The notes: generated by a model not told the origin, from the sequence alone. Positions 1-4,923 are shown, numbered from the stretch's first letter. The stretch: DNA of 6,009 bases from Chloroflexota bacterium (GCA_021828635.1 JAJZEJ010000403.1:1-6009); one strand, 5' to 3'. Numbers and translations are program-made.

Positions 1-136
1 CCTGACCCAGGCTATTGAGATAGCGGCGAGCGAAGGCACTGCGACGCTCGTTGCCGATCAACGTCTCTGCACCTTCCGCAGAGATACGTCCACGGTTATC
101 AATATACACAACCTTATAGGCCCATTGTTGTGCCAT
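1..136 (-). CDS. DUF4177-like small protein, N-terminal part
   Basis: Forty-five codons are visible and the gene continues past the left edge. The start is ATG at 136, chosen because AAAGGAG (150-144) lies 7 nt upstream. The N-terminus reads MAQQWAYKVVYIDNRGRIS, followed by a segment ending FARRYLNSLGQ. The W-x-YKVV opening strand and the later helix ending in L-N-x-L-G resemble the DUF4177 family. Those are small, about 60-75 residue proteins in which this helix is followed by a G-W-E-L turn and a last strand that lie outside the window. The family has no assigned biochemical role. There is no signal peptide or membrane segment in the visible part, so it is probably cytoplasmic. The upstream leader carries a repeat pair (156-206) just before the ribosome binding site. 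The family assignment is an inference from half of a short protein. Confidence 0.75.
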   Translation of the reverse strand, partial: MAQQWAYKVVYIDNRGRISAEGAETLIGNERRSAFARRYLNSLGQ

Positions 137-155
137 AGGGTTTCTCCTTTCTGCA

Positions 156-206
156 ACGGGCGCGATACATCGGTCCCTACGGGATTTGACGGGCGCGATA
201 CATCGG
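156..206. repeat. Direct repeat pair ACGGGCGCGATACATCGG
   Basis: Two identical 18-nt copies, ACGGGCGCGATACATCGG, lie at 156-173 and 189-206. They are separated by 15 nt that contain a small TCCC-TAC-GGGA inverted repeat (174-184). Each unit with its flank is itself an imperfect palindrome (CGAT-AC-ATCG inside GGG...CCC). The pair lies immediately upstream of the ribosome binding site of the gene at 136. This composition is typical of dispersed intergenic repeats (REP or small non-autonomous element type) in Chloroflexota and cyanobacterial genomes. That comparison is from general knowledge; dispersal cannot be shown inside this window. Confidence 0.8.
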
Positions 207-541
207 CCTTTACTATGTCTGTGTGTGATCGGTGTAGCCTGTCCGTAGAAAACCCACATGACCATATCCGATGATCGTTCTCGTCCTATGTACTGCTCAC
301 CGTATACTCGTAGTCGCGCCTCGCAATGCAGACATTCGATTGGTGAACTGGTGCAATAGGACAGATAAGAGGAACATGGCGGGTTCCACAAGCGTCATGT
401 CATCTCTCGCGGGTTCTCTCCGTCCAGGTTTCCCTGCACAGGAGTAAGTATACCCGCCCGACGCGCAAACAACACCGCCAGTTTCACCAGTTTTTAGTCC
501 AGAGCAAATAGCGGGGGGCTACCTGTTAGAATTGACAGGTA
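207..541. other. Intergenic region, no confident gene
   Basis: This stretch separates the kinase from the DUF4177-like gene. Together with the leader and repeat pair it makes a 405-nt gap. It holds two copies of GCGGGTTC (379-386, 409-416), a small GGAAC/GTTCC hairpin (371-387) and, at its right end, an inverted repeat directly after the kinase stop. A 30-codon minus-strand frame (487-395, GTG start, no ribosome binding site) reads like protein (FARRAGILTPVQGN in part) but is unsupported. It could be a degraded gene end. No promoter for the gene at 136 could be placed with confidence. Confidence 0.6.
520..541 (-). terminator. Inverted repeat just after the kinase stop codon
   Basis: TACCTGT (520-526) and ACAGGTA (535-541) form a 7-bp stem with an 8-nt loop, beginning one base beyond the kinase TAA (544-542). 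The position suits a transcription terminator or an mRNA 3' end. The stem is short, AT-containing and not followed by a T-run on the minus strand (the next bases are AGCCCCCC), so intrinsic termination would be weak at best. Confidence 0.3.
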
Positions 542-1378
542 TTACAGAGGTAAATCAAAAGCAAAGGTAGTGCCTTTGGAGTCTTTATCGATATGTGGCT
601 CCAGGCGCAGTTTGCCGCCATGAGCTTCGATGATCGAATGAGCGATGTAGAGGCCGAGGCCCAGCCCCTGGCGTCCACCGGCAGCCTTGAGGCGTGTATA
701 GGGCTGGAAAAGCTGCTCCAAATCCGCTGAGGGGATGCTACTACCCTGATTATGCACACTGACATGTGCCTCGCCAGGGGTGATCCACACGTGTATAGTG
801 ATGGTAGTATATTCATCTGAATATTTGGCGGCGTTATCGAGCAGGTTCCCGATCACCTGCTGAAGCCGCTCGCTGTCCCAATTGCCCATGATAGCCTCGG
901 CTGGCAACAGGACATCGAACGTGTGATAGGGCGCGACAGGGCGAATGCTCTCAACAACCTCCTGTACTAACATAGATAGATCACACATGGAGCGCATCAG
1001 ACTGAAACGGCTGGATGAGAGACGGCTGGAGTCAAGCAGGTCATTGACCAGACGATTCATGCGTTTGGCCTGACCCATGATAATGCCTGTACCACGCTGA
1101 ATAGCATCTGCACGATTGCCCCGACCCCTTTTGCCTTTAGAGGCATTCTCACCTGGCGTGCAGGTATGGCGAGAGAGAATTTTGGCATAATTCATAATAG
1201 GTGCGAGTGGATTGCGCAATTCGTGGACGATCATGGTGGTAAACTGCTCTTTGTTCTCCAGTTGGTCACGCAGTGTCGCGTTTTCCATTGTCAGACTCGC
1301 CACCTGCTGTTGAAGCTGTTGTATGATCTCGTCCTGACTCATGCTTGCATGCTGAGTGGACTCTTGTTGCACCTGCAT
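542..1378 (-). CDS. Soluble orphan sensor histidine kinase
   Basis: This 278-residue cytoplasmic histidine kinase would autophosphorylate on a histidine using ATP and pass the phosphate to a response regulator. None is encoded in the window. ATG at 1378 follows AAGGAG (1391-1386) with a 7-nt spacer. Residues 14-47 form a probable coiled coil rich in Q, L and E. The dimerisation/phosphoacceptor domain follows, with H52 in HELRNPL. The catalytic ATPase domain has an N box with N178 and N182 (IGNLLDNAAKYS), a G1 box HNQGSSIP (209-216), an F box (LFQPYT, 223-228) and a G2 box GLGLGL (238-243). There is no transmembrane segment and no PAS, GAF or HAMP domain, so the sensor is either the short coiled coil or a partner protein. 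Two oddities: G1 has Asn210 and Ser214 where D-x-G-x-G is usual (a known variant, not necessarily inactive), and a basic stretch at about residues 72-93 (KGKRGRGNR) lengthens the loop between the two phosphoacceptor-domain helices. Confidence 0.93.
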   Translation of the reverse strand: MQVQQESTQHASMSQDEIIQQLQQQVASLTMENATLRDQLENKEQFTTMIVHELRNPLAPIMNYAKILSRHTCTPGENASKGKRGRGNRADAIQRGTGIIMGQAKRMNRLVNDLLDSSRLSSSRFSLMRSMCDLSMLVQEVVESIRPVAPYHTFDVLLPAEAIMGNWDSERLQQVIGNLLDNAAKYSDEYTTITIHVWITPGEAHVSVHNQGSSIPSADLEQLFQPYTRLKAAGGRQGLGLGLYIAHSIIEAHGGKLRLEPHIDKDSKGTTFAFDLPL

Positions 1379-1643
1379 AATGCTACTCCTTAGTCGCCGA
1401 AGCCACCGATATCAAGCCCGCGATGCGCTATACGGGTTGTGTAATTACAGTATACAGTGGATGGAACAAGAAAAGAGAGAAAATGCAAGCACATAGGAAT
1501 AATTGGGGGTTCTGTCTGGTAAAAACATTTAGCGGACTGTGACAACGGCACACATGGTACAGATCGGTCAGGAAATCGAAGGTATCCCAACCGATCTGCT
1601 CTAAATCCAAGCGTATCCATCAAGTCGGTGTAGAGCTAAGTGA
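1379..1643. other. Spacer between kinase and acidic protein gene, possible gene remnant
   Basis: This 265-nt gap lies upstream of the kinase. The part at 1440-1510 is AT-rich and may hold the kinase promoter (a TATACT hexamer lies on the minus strand at 1454-1449), but no convincing -35 is spaced correctly. On the minus strand, a frame from 1610 to 1428 begins with LDLEQIGWDTFDFLTDLYH and then loses protein character. It has only a TTG start, no ribosome binding site and a stop four codons before the TTG. I read it as a possible decayed gene rather than a working one. Confidence 0.4.
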
Positions 1644-1970
1644 TTAACGTGGGCCGGGATTGGACATGCCAATGCCAAGCTGATTACGACAGCAGACCAG
1701 CTTGTACGAGTATTCTTTGATTGGTCTGATTGCCCACATTACTTCGTATACTTCTGAAGCGGGAGCCTCCTCCTCTTCCTCGGACACAATACTCAACACC
1801 GGAGGCAATACAATCCCACTAACAGAAGCCTGTAAAGATTGTAGTTCCTCAAATGCGCCAGAAACATCAGCAGACGAGCTATGCTGTTGCATCTCCCGCC
1901 TCTTTACCTCGATGTCACTTTTCAAAAGAGGATAACGTTCACGCGGTTCCGGTGTATTTTGAATATCCAT
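1644..1970 (-). CDS. Hypothetical 108-residue protein with acidic run
   Basis: I do not recognise this protein. ATG at 1970 is strongly supported by GAAGGAG ending 5 nt upstream (AAGGAG at 1981-1976). The frame is open further upstream, but that extension would overlap the neighbouring zinc-protein gene in another frame and has no start signal. The first 45 residues are polar and charged (NTPEPRERYPLLKSDIE, then KRREMQQHSSS). Residues 51-62 are hydrophobic (SGIVLPPVLSIV) and are followed directly by SEEEEEAP (63-70). The C-terminal part (72-108) has aromatic and basic residues and a Cys pair, C93-C94 (KLVCCRNQLG). There is no signal peptide or clear membrane helix. It starts 61 nt after the zinc-protein gene on the same strand and has its own good ribosome binding site, so the two are probably co-transcribed and may act together. 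The product is likely a small soluble partner or regulator. Confidence 0.72.
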   Translation of the reverse strand: MDIQNTPEPRERYPLLKSDIEVKRREMQQHSSSADVSGAFEELQSLQASVSGIVLPPVLSIVSEEEEEAPASEVYEVMWAIRPIKEYSYKLVCCRNQLGIGMSNPGPR

Positions 1971-2031
1971 GTGTACTCCTTCTAGATAAAACGCGGTCAC
2001 ACCATGAGTGCCAGCGTCATAACACAGGTCA

Positions 2032-2484
2032 TCACAAGCGGTTTGAACCGATAAACTGCTGATAGTACTGCACACAGGTATCGCACATGATATAGCGGCG
2101 CAGGCTAAAGTAGCCATTGACTTCGCGTCGATGAGTCGAACAGAGTCTCTTTCTACAAAGCTCACAGGTAGTACGCTGCTCTTGCTGACAGAGGAAGCAT
2201 GCCGTAGAATTTTTCTGCCCCAAATCTTCCCTCTGTCTCTCCACCGATATCTGCTGCTCACCAGGTGCCGCGCCACACCCAATACCCAGATTGGCACGCA
2301 ACATCTGAAATGCCAGCATATCTCGATGATAGTTATAGAGCCATGAAAAAAGGTCATATACCTCATCAGGCGCAAGATGTACATCAGAGGTTGTATGATC
2401 GAGCAATAATTCCAATGATCCCGCGTCGGTATTAAACTCTGCTTTAATATGCTGGTTCCTGCCAAGTATCCTGGCATCTCTCAT
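2032..2484 (-). CDS. Protein with C-terminal eight-ligand zinc domain
   Basis: This 150-residue protein has two parts. Residues 12-62 look like two beta strands (HIKAEFNTDAGSLELLLDH) followed by a long helix (APDEVYDLFSWLYNYHRDML). Residues 96-137 carry four regularly spaced ligand pairs: C96-x2-C99, C107-x2-C110, C115-x2-H118 and C134-x2-C137. Pairs in this order suggest binding of two zinc ions in a cross-brace or treble-clef fold, as in B-box, FYVE or RING-like domains. Which fold applies cannot be decided from sequence alone, and I cannot assign a function. Protein-protein or nucleic-acid contact is the usual role of such folds. ATG at 2484 is preferred because GGGAG of the purine-rich GGGAGAAGG stretch lies 8 nt upstream. 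A TTG start at 2520 would add 12 residues but has no ribosome binding site. It is the first gene of a probable two-gene unit, and a perfect 12-bp palindrome (2515-2526) lies just upstream. Confidence 0.82.
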   Translation of the reverse strand: MRDARILGRNQHIKAEFNTDAGSLELLLDHTTSDVHLAPDEVYDLFSWLYNYHRDMLAFQMLRANLGIGCGAAPGEQQISVERQREDLGQKNSTACFLCQQEQRTTCELCRKRLCSTHRREVNGYFSLRRYIMCDTCVQYYQQFIGSNRL

Positions 2485-2514
2485 GGAACCTTCTCCCTGC
2501 CGAAATCTCTTCTT

Positions 2515-2526
2515 TGACAATTGTCA
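2515..2526. promoter_or_regulatory. Perfect 12-bp palindrome TGACAATTGTCA
   Basis: TGACAATTGTCA equals its own reverse complement. It lies 31-42 bp upstream of the zinc-protein start at 2484. The overlapping octamer TTGTCAGG (2521-2528) recurs inverted as CCTGACAA at 2611-2618, 82 bp away. The position and two-fold symmetry suit a dimeric repressor or activator site for the zinc-protein operon. The regulator is unknown. Confidence 0.45.
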
Positions 2527-2678
2527 GGGTAGCAACAACCACAGCGTAGGTATTGGGAACTGTCGTGATTGCCGTGTATATATTCTCTCTTCACCGCCTT
2601 CACGTTCACACCTGACAAAACGTTACATCTAGAAACCCGTTCTTGCAGTGATAGGTATCGCGTCCGCAGAGGGGATAA

Positions 2679-2706
2679 TTGATAAAGAGTAGTAAAAAAC
2701 TATAAA
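2679..2706 (+). promoter_or_regulatory. Possible sigma-70-type promoter, distal to HD-GYP gene
   Basis: TTGATA (2679-2684) and TATAAA (2701-2706) are separated by 16 bp in an AT-rich block, close to the TTGACA/TATAAT consensus. It would start about 280 nt before the HD-GYP gene, giving a long leader that contains the 16-bp palindrome. AT-richness alone can create such matches. Confidence 0.3.
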
Positions 2707-2799
2707 AATAAATATTTCTAAACATCCTCAGACGATAAGCTCATGTAAAAAGTGATACAAAAGTACTTATCTAACGTCTTCAATGGACAGAACTCCGTA

Positions 2800-2815
2800 T
2801 ACATATTAATATGTA
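2800..2815. promoter_or_regulatory. Perfect 16-bp palindrome TACATATTAATATGTA
   Basis: TACATATTAATATGTA is a perfect inverted repeat without spacer, about 180 bp upstream of the HD-GYP start. It could be an operator for a dimeric DNA-binding protein. As RNA it would be a weak AT stem with little loop room. Its last base overlaps the left arm of a longer inverted repeat, AGTGGTTCTT (2815-2824) with AAGGAACCACT (2864-2873; the extra G is a bulge or wobble). Confidence 0.45.
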
Positions 2816-2900
2816 GTGGTTCTTAACAAATCAGGGTACCATCTTCATGCAAACAAGAAGTCAAGGAACCACTTGTATATACCATGTCTATAGTCGTTTA

Positions 2901-2927
2901 TTGTACCGTTCACTCCGTAGTTATACT
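2901..2927 (+). promoter_or_regulatory. Possible proximal promoter of HD-GYP gene
   Basis: TATACT (2922-2927) is a good -10 match. TTGTAC (2901-2906) lies 15 bp upstream, which is short for a -35. Transcription would start near 2934, giving a leader of about 60 nt with one hairpin. This is weaker than a consensus promoter but better placed than the distal candidate. Confidence 0.28.
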
Positions 2928-2943
2928 GTTGTATCTTCGTTAA

Positions 2944-2970
2944 GGTAGAAGGAAGTACCCATTTTCTACC
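2944..2970 (+). promoter_or_regulatory. Leader hairpin before HD-GYP ribosome binding site
   Basis: GGTAGAA (2944-2950) pairs perfectly with TTCTACC (2964-2970) across a 13-nt loop. The hairpin ends 11 nt before GGGAG (2982-2986), the likely ribosome binding site, so it could influence translation or mRNA stability. The loop does not resemble a known ligand-binding riboswitch. Confidence 0.35.
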
Positions 2971-2992
2971 GTATAGTCCGTGGGAGCGTAAC

Positions 2993-3676
2993 GTGGTGGG
3001 AATAGCGCAGACCGAACGAGACCAGCGAGACCAGCGAGACCTGGAGACAAAGAAAGTCCTGTCCTCTCTGGCCCACAGCATCCAGGAGCGTGATATTGTT
3101 ACCTACGAACATTCACGTCGTGTCGCCACCTACGTGCAGAGACTAGCACGCTATCTTGGATGGAGCAGGCAAGAAGCCCGCGACCTCGCCCTGGCAGCCC
3201 TGGTACACGATCTAGGAAAAACCTGGATCACCAACGATATCCTGAATAAATCGGCGGCCCTTTCCAGCGAAGAGCGGCGTAAGATGGAGCGCCACCCTGT
3301 AATTGGAGCAACGATCCTGATCGGTTATGAAGTCGCTCCCTTCTACGTTGAAGCTGTTCTCTATCACCATGAGGCATGGGATGGGCATGGTTATCCCGCC
3401 GGGTTGCGTGGCGAGAATATTCCACTCAGCGCACGCCTTTTGACGATTGCGGATGTCTACGACGTACTCACATCGCAGCGCCCATATCAGGGACCATTAA
3501 ATGAAGAGGCAGCCCGTGAACGCATGCTACAAGGAATGGAAACGAGCTTTGACCCTGAAATATTGCATGCCTTCGTGAGCCTGCTCGATCAGACGCCCAA
3601 TTTTATTCTGCCCCAGCATGTCTGCGGGCTACCGCACCAAATCAGCGAACCCATGCCACCGATGATCGACCTATGA
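2993..3676 (+). CDS. Stand-alone HD-GYP domain phosphodiesterase
   Basis: This 227-residue protein is probably a cyclic-di-GMP phosphodiesterase, hydrolysing the messenger to pGpG or GMP at a metal centre in the cytoplasm. The GTG start at 2993 is the first start codon after an in-frame stop (2918) and follows GGGAG (2982-2986) with a 6-nt spacer. A second GTG follows directly. Metal and family residues are intact: H40 (HSRRVA), H72-D73 and K76 (HDLGK), H101, HHE at 125-127, and the D130-G-x-G-Y-P135 signature. D154 lies in IADVYDVLTSQRPY (152-165), the characteristic family helix. There is no receiver, PAS, GAF or membrane region, so the enzyme is a bare catalytic domain with an N-terminal RDQRDQRD run encoded by a 9-nt tandem repeat. 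No diguanylate cyclase is nearby. The gene is convergent with the solute-binding lipoprotein. Assignment as HD-GYP is firm. Activity on c-di-GMP rather than another cyclic dinucleotide is an inference. Confidence 0.95.
   Translation: MVGIAQTERDQRDQRDLETKKVLSSLAHSIQERDIVTYEHSRRVATYVQRLARYLGWSRQEARDLALAALVHDLGKTWITNDILNKSAALSSEERRKMERHPVIGATILIGYEVAPFYVEAVLYHHEAWDGHGYPAGLRGENIPLSARLLTIADVYDVLTSQRPYQGPLNEEAARERMLQGMETSFDPEILHAFVSLLDQTPNFILPQHVCGLPHQISEPMPPMIDL
3017..3041 (+). repeat. Nine-nt tandem repeat in the HD-GYP 5' end
   Basis: CGAGACCAG is repeated 2.8 times (3017-3041), giving the peptide RDQRDQRD just before the catalytic domain. The period is a multiple of three, so copy-number change would keep the frame and only alter linker length. 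Confidence 0.8.
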
Positions 3677-3708
3677 AACCCACTACTTCGCCAATCTTGA
3701 TGTGACAC

Positions 3709-3731
3709 ATGGCACCCCTTGTGGGTGCCAT
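3709..3731. terminator. Hairpin between convergent genes, likely bidirectional terminator
   Basis: ATGGCACCC (3709-3717) pairs perfectly with GGGTGCCAT (3723-3731) across a 5-nt loop. It starts 32 nt after the HD-GYP stop and 76 nt beyond the solute-binding protein stop, so it could end both transcripts. Neither side has a clear T-run, so it may need a factor or act mainly as an mRNA-end stabiliser. Confidence 0.55.
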
Positions 3732-3743
3732 ACGTGGATATGT

Positions 3744-3759
3744 CATATGCATGCATATG
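3744..3759. other. Perfect 16-bp palindrome CATATGCATGCATATG
   Basis: CATATGCATGCATATG is a perfect spacer-free inverted repeat, 12 bp after the convergent terminator hairpin. TACGTG occurs on both sides (3731-3736, 3761-3766). A site between two gene ends is an unusual place for an operator, so it may be a binding site for an architectural protein or a chance alternating-purine/pyrimidine run. Confidence 0.45.
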
Positions 3760-3806
3760 TTACGTGTAGGTACCCATACTCATCGTGTCATGGTTAATCC
3801 GGCTTC

Positions 3807-4730
3807 TCATGCATCACCCACATTGTACCGAGGCAAGATCATAACCTGCTCATTGGATAAACCCCATTTCGCAAGCAGACTCGTATATAAGCCATCAGCC
3901 TTGATTGCATTAAAAGCCGTCTGGATAGCACGAAACAGAGCTACATTGCCTTTGCGAACTGCGATACCCTCAAGATTCCAATCAGCTACCACACCACCGA
4001 CGACAAGTTGTGTGGGATTCAGCTTGACAAAGTAATCACTTACCGGCGCATCCTGGTAGGTTGCAACAACCTGATGCGTTAGTAACATGTGTATAACTGT
4101 ATTCTGATCATTAAAAACAATCACAGCTATAGCTGCTTTATGACTGCTACTACACGCATTACTAGCGATATGCAGGTCAGCATATTCAATGGTACCAACC
4201 AGCACTGCTACCTTGCGTCCACAGAGATCACTCAGCGATTGAATATGCAGAGGATCGCCTTTTTGTACCAACAACGACTCACCGGTGCGAAAATAAGGTA
4301 TAAAGTCGGCAAGGCGCTGGCGCTCGGTGGTGATACCGATAGCAGAGATAGCGATATCGAACTCGTGGCTCTGTAGGTTATTTAGCAAACTGCTGAAACT
4401 ATCCGGCACAATTTTTGTCTTCAGGTGGAGGCGTTGAGCGATAGCTGTAATCAGGTCGATATCAAAACCTGCTGGCTGGTTAGTCGTAGGGTCAATAAAC
4501 TCCTGTGGCGCATATGTGGTATCACTCCCGATAGTCAATACACCTGGCGTGAGCAGGTCATTGGTGGGAACAGACGATAAAGATGTTTTTACGACCGCTC
4601 CGCTTCTGCTAGAAACCGTAGAAGACGTACTACTAACGCAGGCAACCAATACTAAAGAGAGTAGTGGAGAACAAATTAGAAGAGCCAAAAGTAAAGCAAA
4701 GCAGCGTCGGTGGGGGAAAAGGGAGAACAT
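3807..4730 (-). CDS. Amino-acid-type ABC solute-binding lipoprotein
   Basis: This 307-residue extracytoplasmic solute-binding protein is of family 3 (polar amino acids or small related solutes). ATG at 4730 follows a perfect AGGAGG (4744-4739) with an 8-nt spacer. The N-terminus is a lipoprotein signal: MFSLFPHRRC, a hydrophobic core (residues 11-30), then the lipobox LVAC with C31 as the lipidated residue, followed by a Ser/Thr-rich linker to about residue 58. The binding domain starts at GVLTIGSD (63-70). Family hallmarks are TYAPQEF (72-78), GFDIDLITAIAQRL (88-101), FDIAISAIGIT-TERQRL (124-140) with R137 likely contacting the ligand carboxylate, and D227 in TYQDAP, the usual amino-group contact. 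C170 and C193 could form a disulfide. No permease or ATPase is in the window, so the transporter partner is elsewhere or the protein acts as a sensor. The promoter region is shared with the divergent debranching-type gene. The ligand cannot be predicted. Confidence 0.93.
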   Translation of the reverse strand: MFSLFPHRRCFALLLALLICSPLLSLVLVACVSSTSSTVSSRSGAVVKTSLSSVPTNDLLTPGVLTIGSDTTYAPQEFIDPTTNQPAGFDIDLITAIAQRLHLKTKIVPDSFSSLLNNLQSHEFDIAISAIGITTERQRLADFIPYFRTGESLLVQKGDPLHIQSLSDLCGRKVAVLVGTIEYADLHIASNACSSSHKAAIAVIVFNDQNTVIHMLLTHQVVATYQDAPVSDYFVKLNPTQLVVGGVVADWNLEGIAVRKGNVALFRAIQTAFNAIKADGLYTSLLAKWGLSNEQVMILPRYNVGDA

Positions 4731-4780
4731 GATGGTATCCTCCTAAATGTACCGAATATATATTTGAGATCAATCATGCA

Positions 4781-4798
4781 AATGTAACCAATGTAACT
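4781..4798. repeat. Tandem AATGTAAC repeat in lipoprotein leader
   Basis: AATGTAACC (4781-4789) is directly followed by AATGTAACT (4790-4798), a 9-nt tandem duplication. A related AAATGTACC lies at 4745-4753. In the lipoprotein mRNA the sense reading is GTTACATT twice. It lies between the predicted transcription start and the ribosome binding site, where a regulator could block transcription. Confidence 0.5.
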
Positions 4799-4813
4799 AC
4801 GCAGTGATGACAG

Positions 4814-4845
4814 ATTGTATCACAGAGTCAGGCAAATGTTGTCAA
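4814..4845 (-). promoter_or_regulatory. Promoter of solute-binding lipoprotein gene, extended -10
   Basis: On the minus strand a consensus -35 TTGACA (4845-4840) is followed 20 bp later by TACAAT (4819-4814), five of six to consensus, preceded by TGA to give an extended -10 (TGATACAAT). The spacer is long, but extended -10 promoters tolerate this. Predicted start is near 4807, leaving a leader of about 77 nt. GTGAT (4804-4808) and ATCAC (4819-4823) form an inverted repeat across the -10, a likely operator. Confidence 0.5.
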
Positions 4846-4881
4846 GAAAATCTTACAACTTTGTGATTTTGTAGCAAAAAT

Positions 4882-4901
4882 GATACAGATTTTGCTGTAT
4901 C
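4882..4901. promoter_or_regulatory. Inverted repeat GATACAG/CTGTATC
   Basis: GATACAG (4882-4888) and CTGTATC (4895-4901) form a perfect 7-bp inverted repeat with a 6-nt centre. Its right half overlaps the candidate -35 of the rightward gene. A related order of motifs, ACAGATTGTATC, occurs at 4810-4821 across the lipoprotein -10, about 80 bp away, suggesting that one regulator could bind both promoters. Confidence 0.4.
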
Positions 4902-4923
4902 CAGCGTCATAGTATGTTACACT
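4892..4923 (+). promoter_or_regulatory. Candidate promoter of debranching-type gene
   Basis: TTGCTG (4892-4897) and TACACT (4918-4923) are 20 bp apart, and TGT directly before TACACT gives an extended -10. The arrangement matches that of the divergent lipoprotein promoter. The perfect inverted repeat TCATAGT (4907-4913) / ACTATGA (4921-4927) brackets the -10. Predicted start is near 4930, with a leader of about 160 nt. The hexamers are individually weak. Confidence 0.3.

Larger units (their letters stand above)
2485..2992. other. 508-nt divergent intergenic region
   Basis: This region separates the leftward zinc-protein gene from the rightward HD-GYP gene and should hold both promoters. No gene is supported here. 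It contains the palindrome TGACAATTGTCA (2515-2526), three TTCAC units (2590, 2599, 2605), an AT-rich block (2675-2720) with a promoter-like pair, the palindrome at 2800-2815, a long-range inverted repeat (2815-2824 with 2864-2873) and a hairpin at 2944-2970 before the HD-GYP ribosome binding site. No known riboswitch could be recognised. Confidence 0.65.

Noticed and set aside
526..816. Minus-strand 96-codon frame overlapping the kinase 3' end
   Set aside because: It overlaps the conserved ATPase domain of the kinase in another frame and has no recognisable motif.
1441..1460. TATACT-containing segment as the kinase promoter
   Set aside because: No -35 at acceptable spacing and no TGn extension. 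The region is AT-rich enough to give such hexamers by chance.
1644..2477. A single 277-codon minus-strand frame covering both the acidic protein and most of the zinc-protein region
   Set aside because: Its first part lies in a different frame over the zinc protein, whose Cys/His pattern and start signals are clear. Only the part from ATG 1970, with its own strong ribosome binding site, is protein-like.
2845..2992. Cyclic-di-GMP riboswitch upstream of the HD-GYP gene
   Set aside because: The idea fits the gene, but the conserved core and tetraloop-receptor features of GEMM riboswitches are not present. Only a simple 7-bp hairpin is seen.
542..3676. The histidine kinase and HD-GYP protein as a two-component pair
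   Set aside because: The HD-GYP protein has no receiver domain, is on the other strand and is more than 1.6 kb away, so there is no evidence for phosphotransfer between them.
3709..4376. Plus-strand open frames opposite the solute-binding protein gene
   Set aside because: They have no ribosome binding site and no family motifs, and they mirror a clear complete lipoprotein gene on the minus strand.
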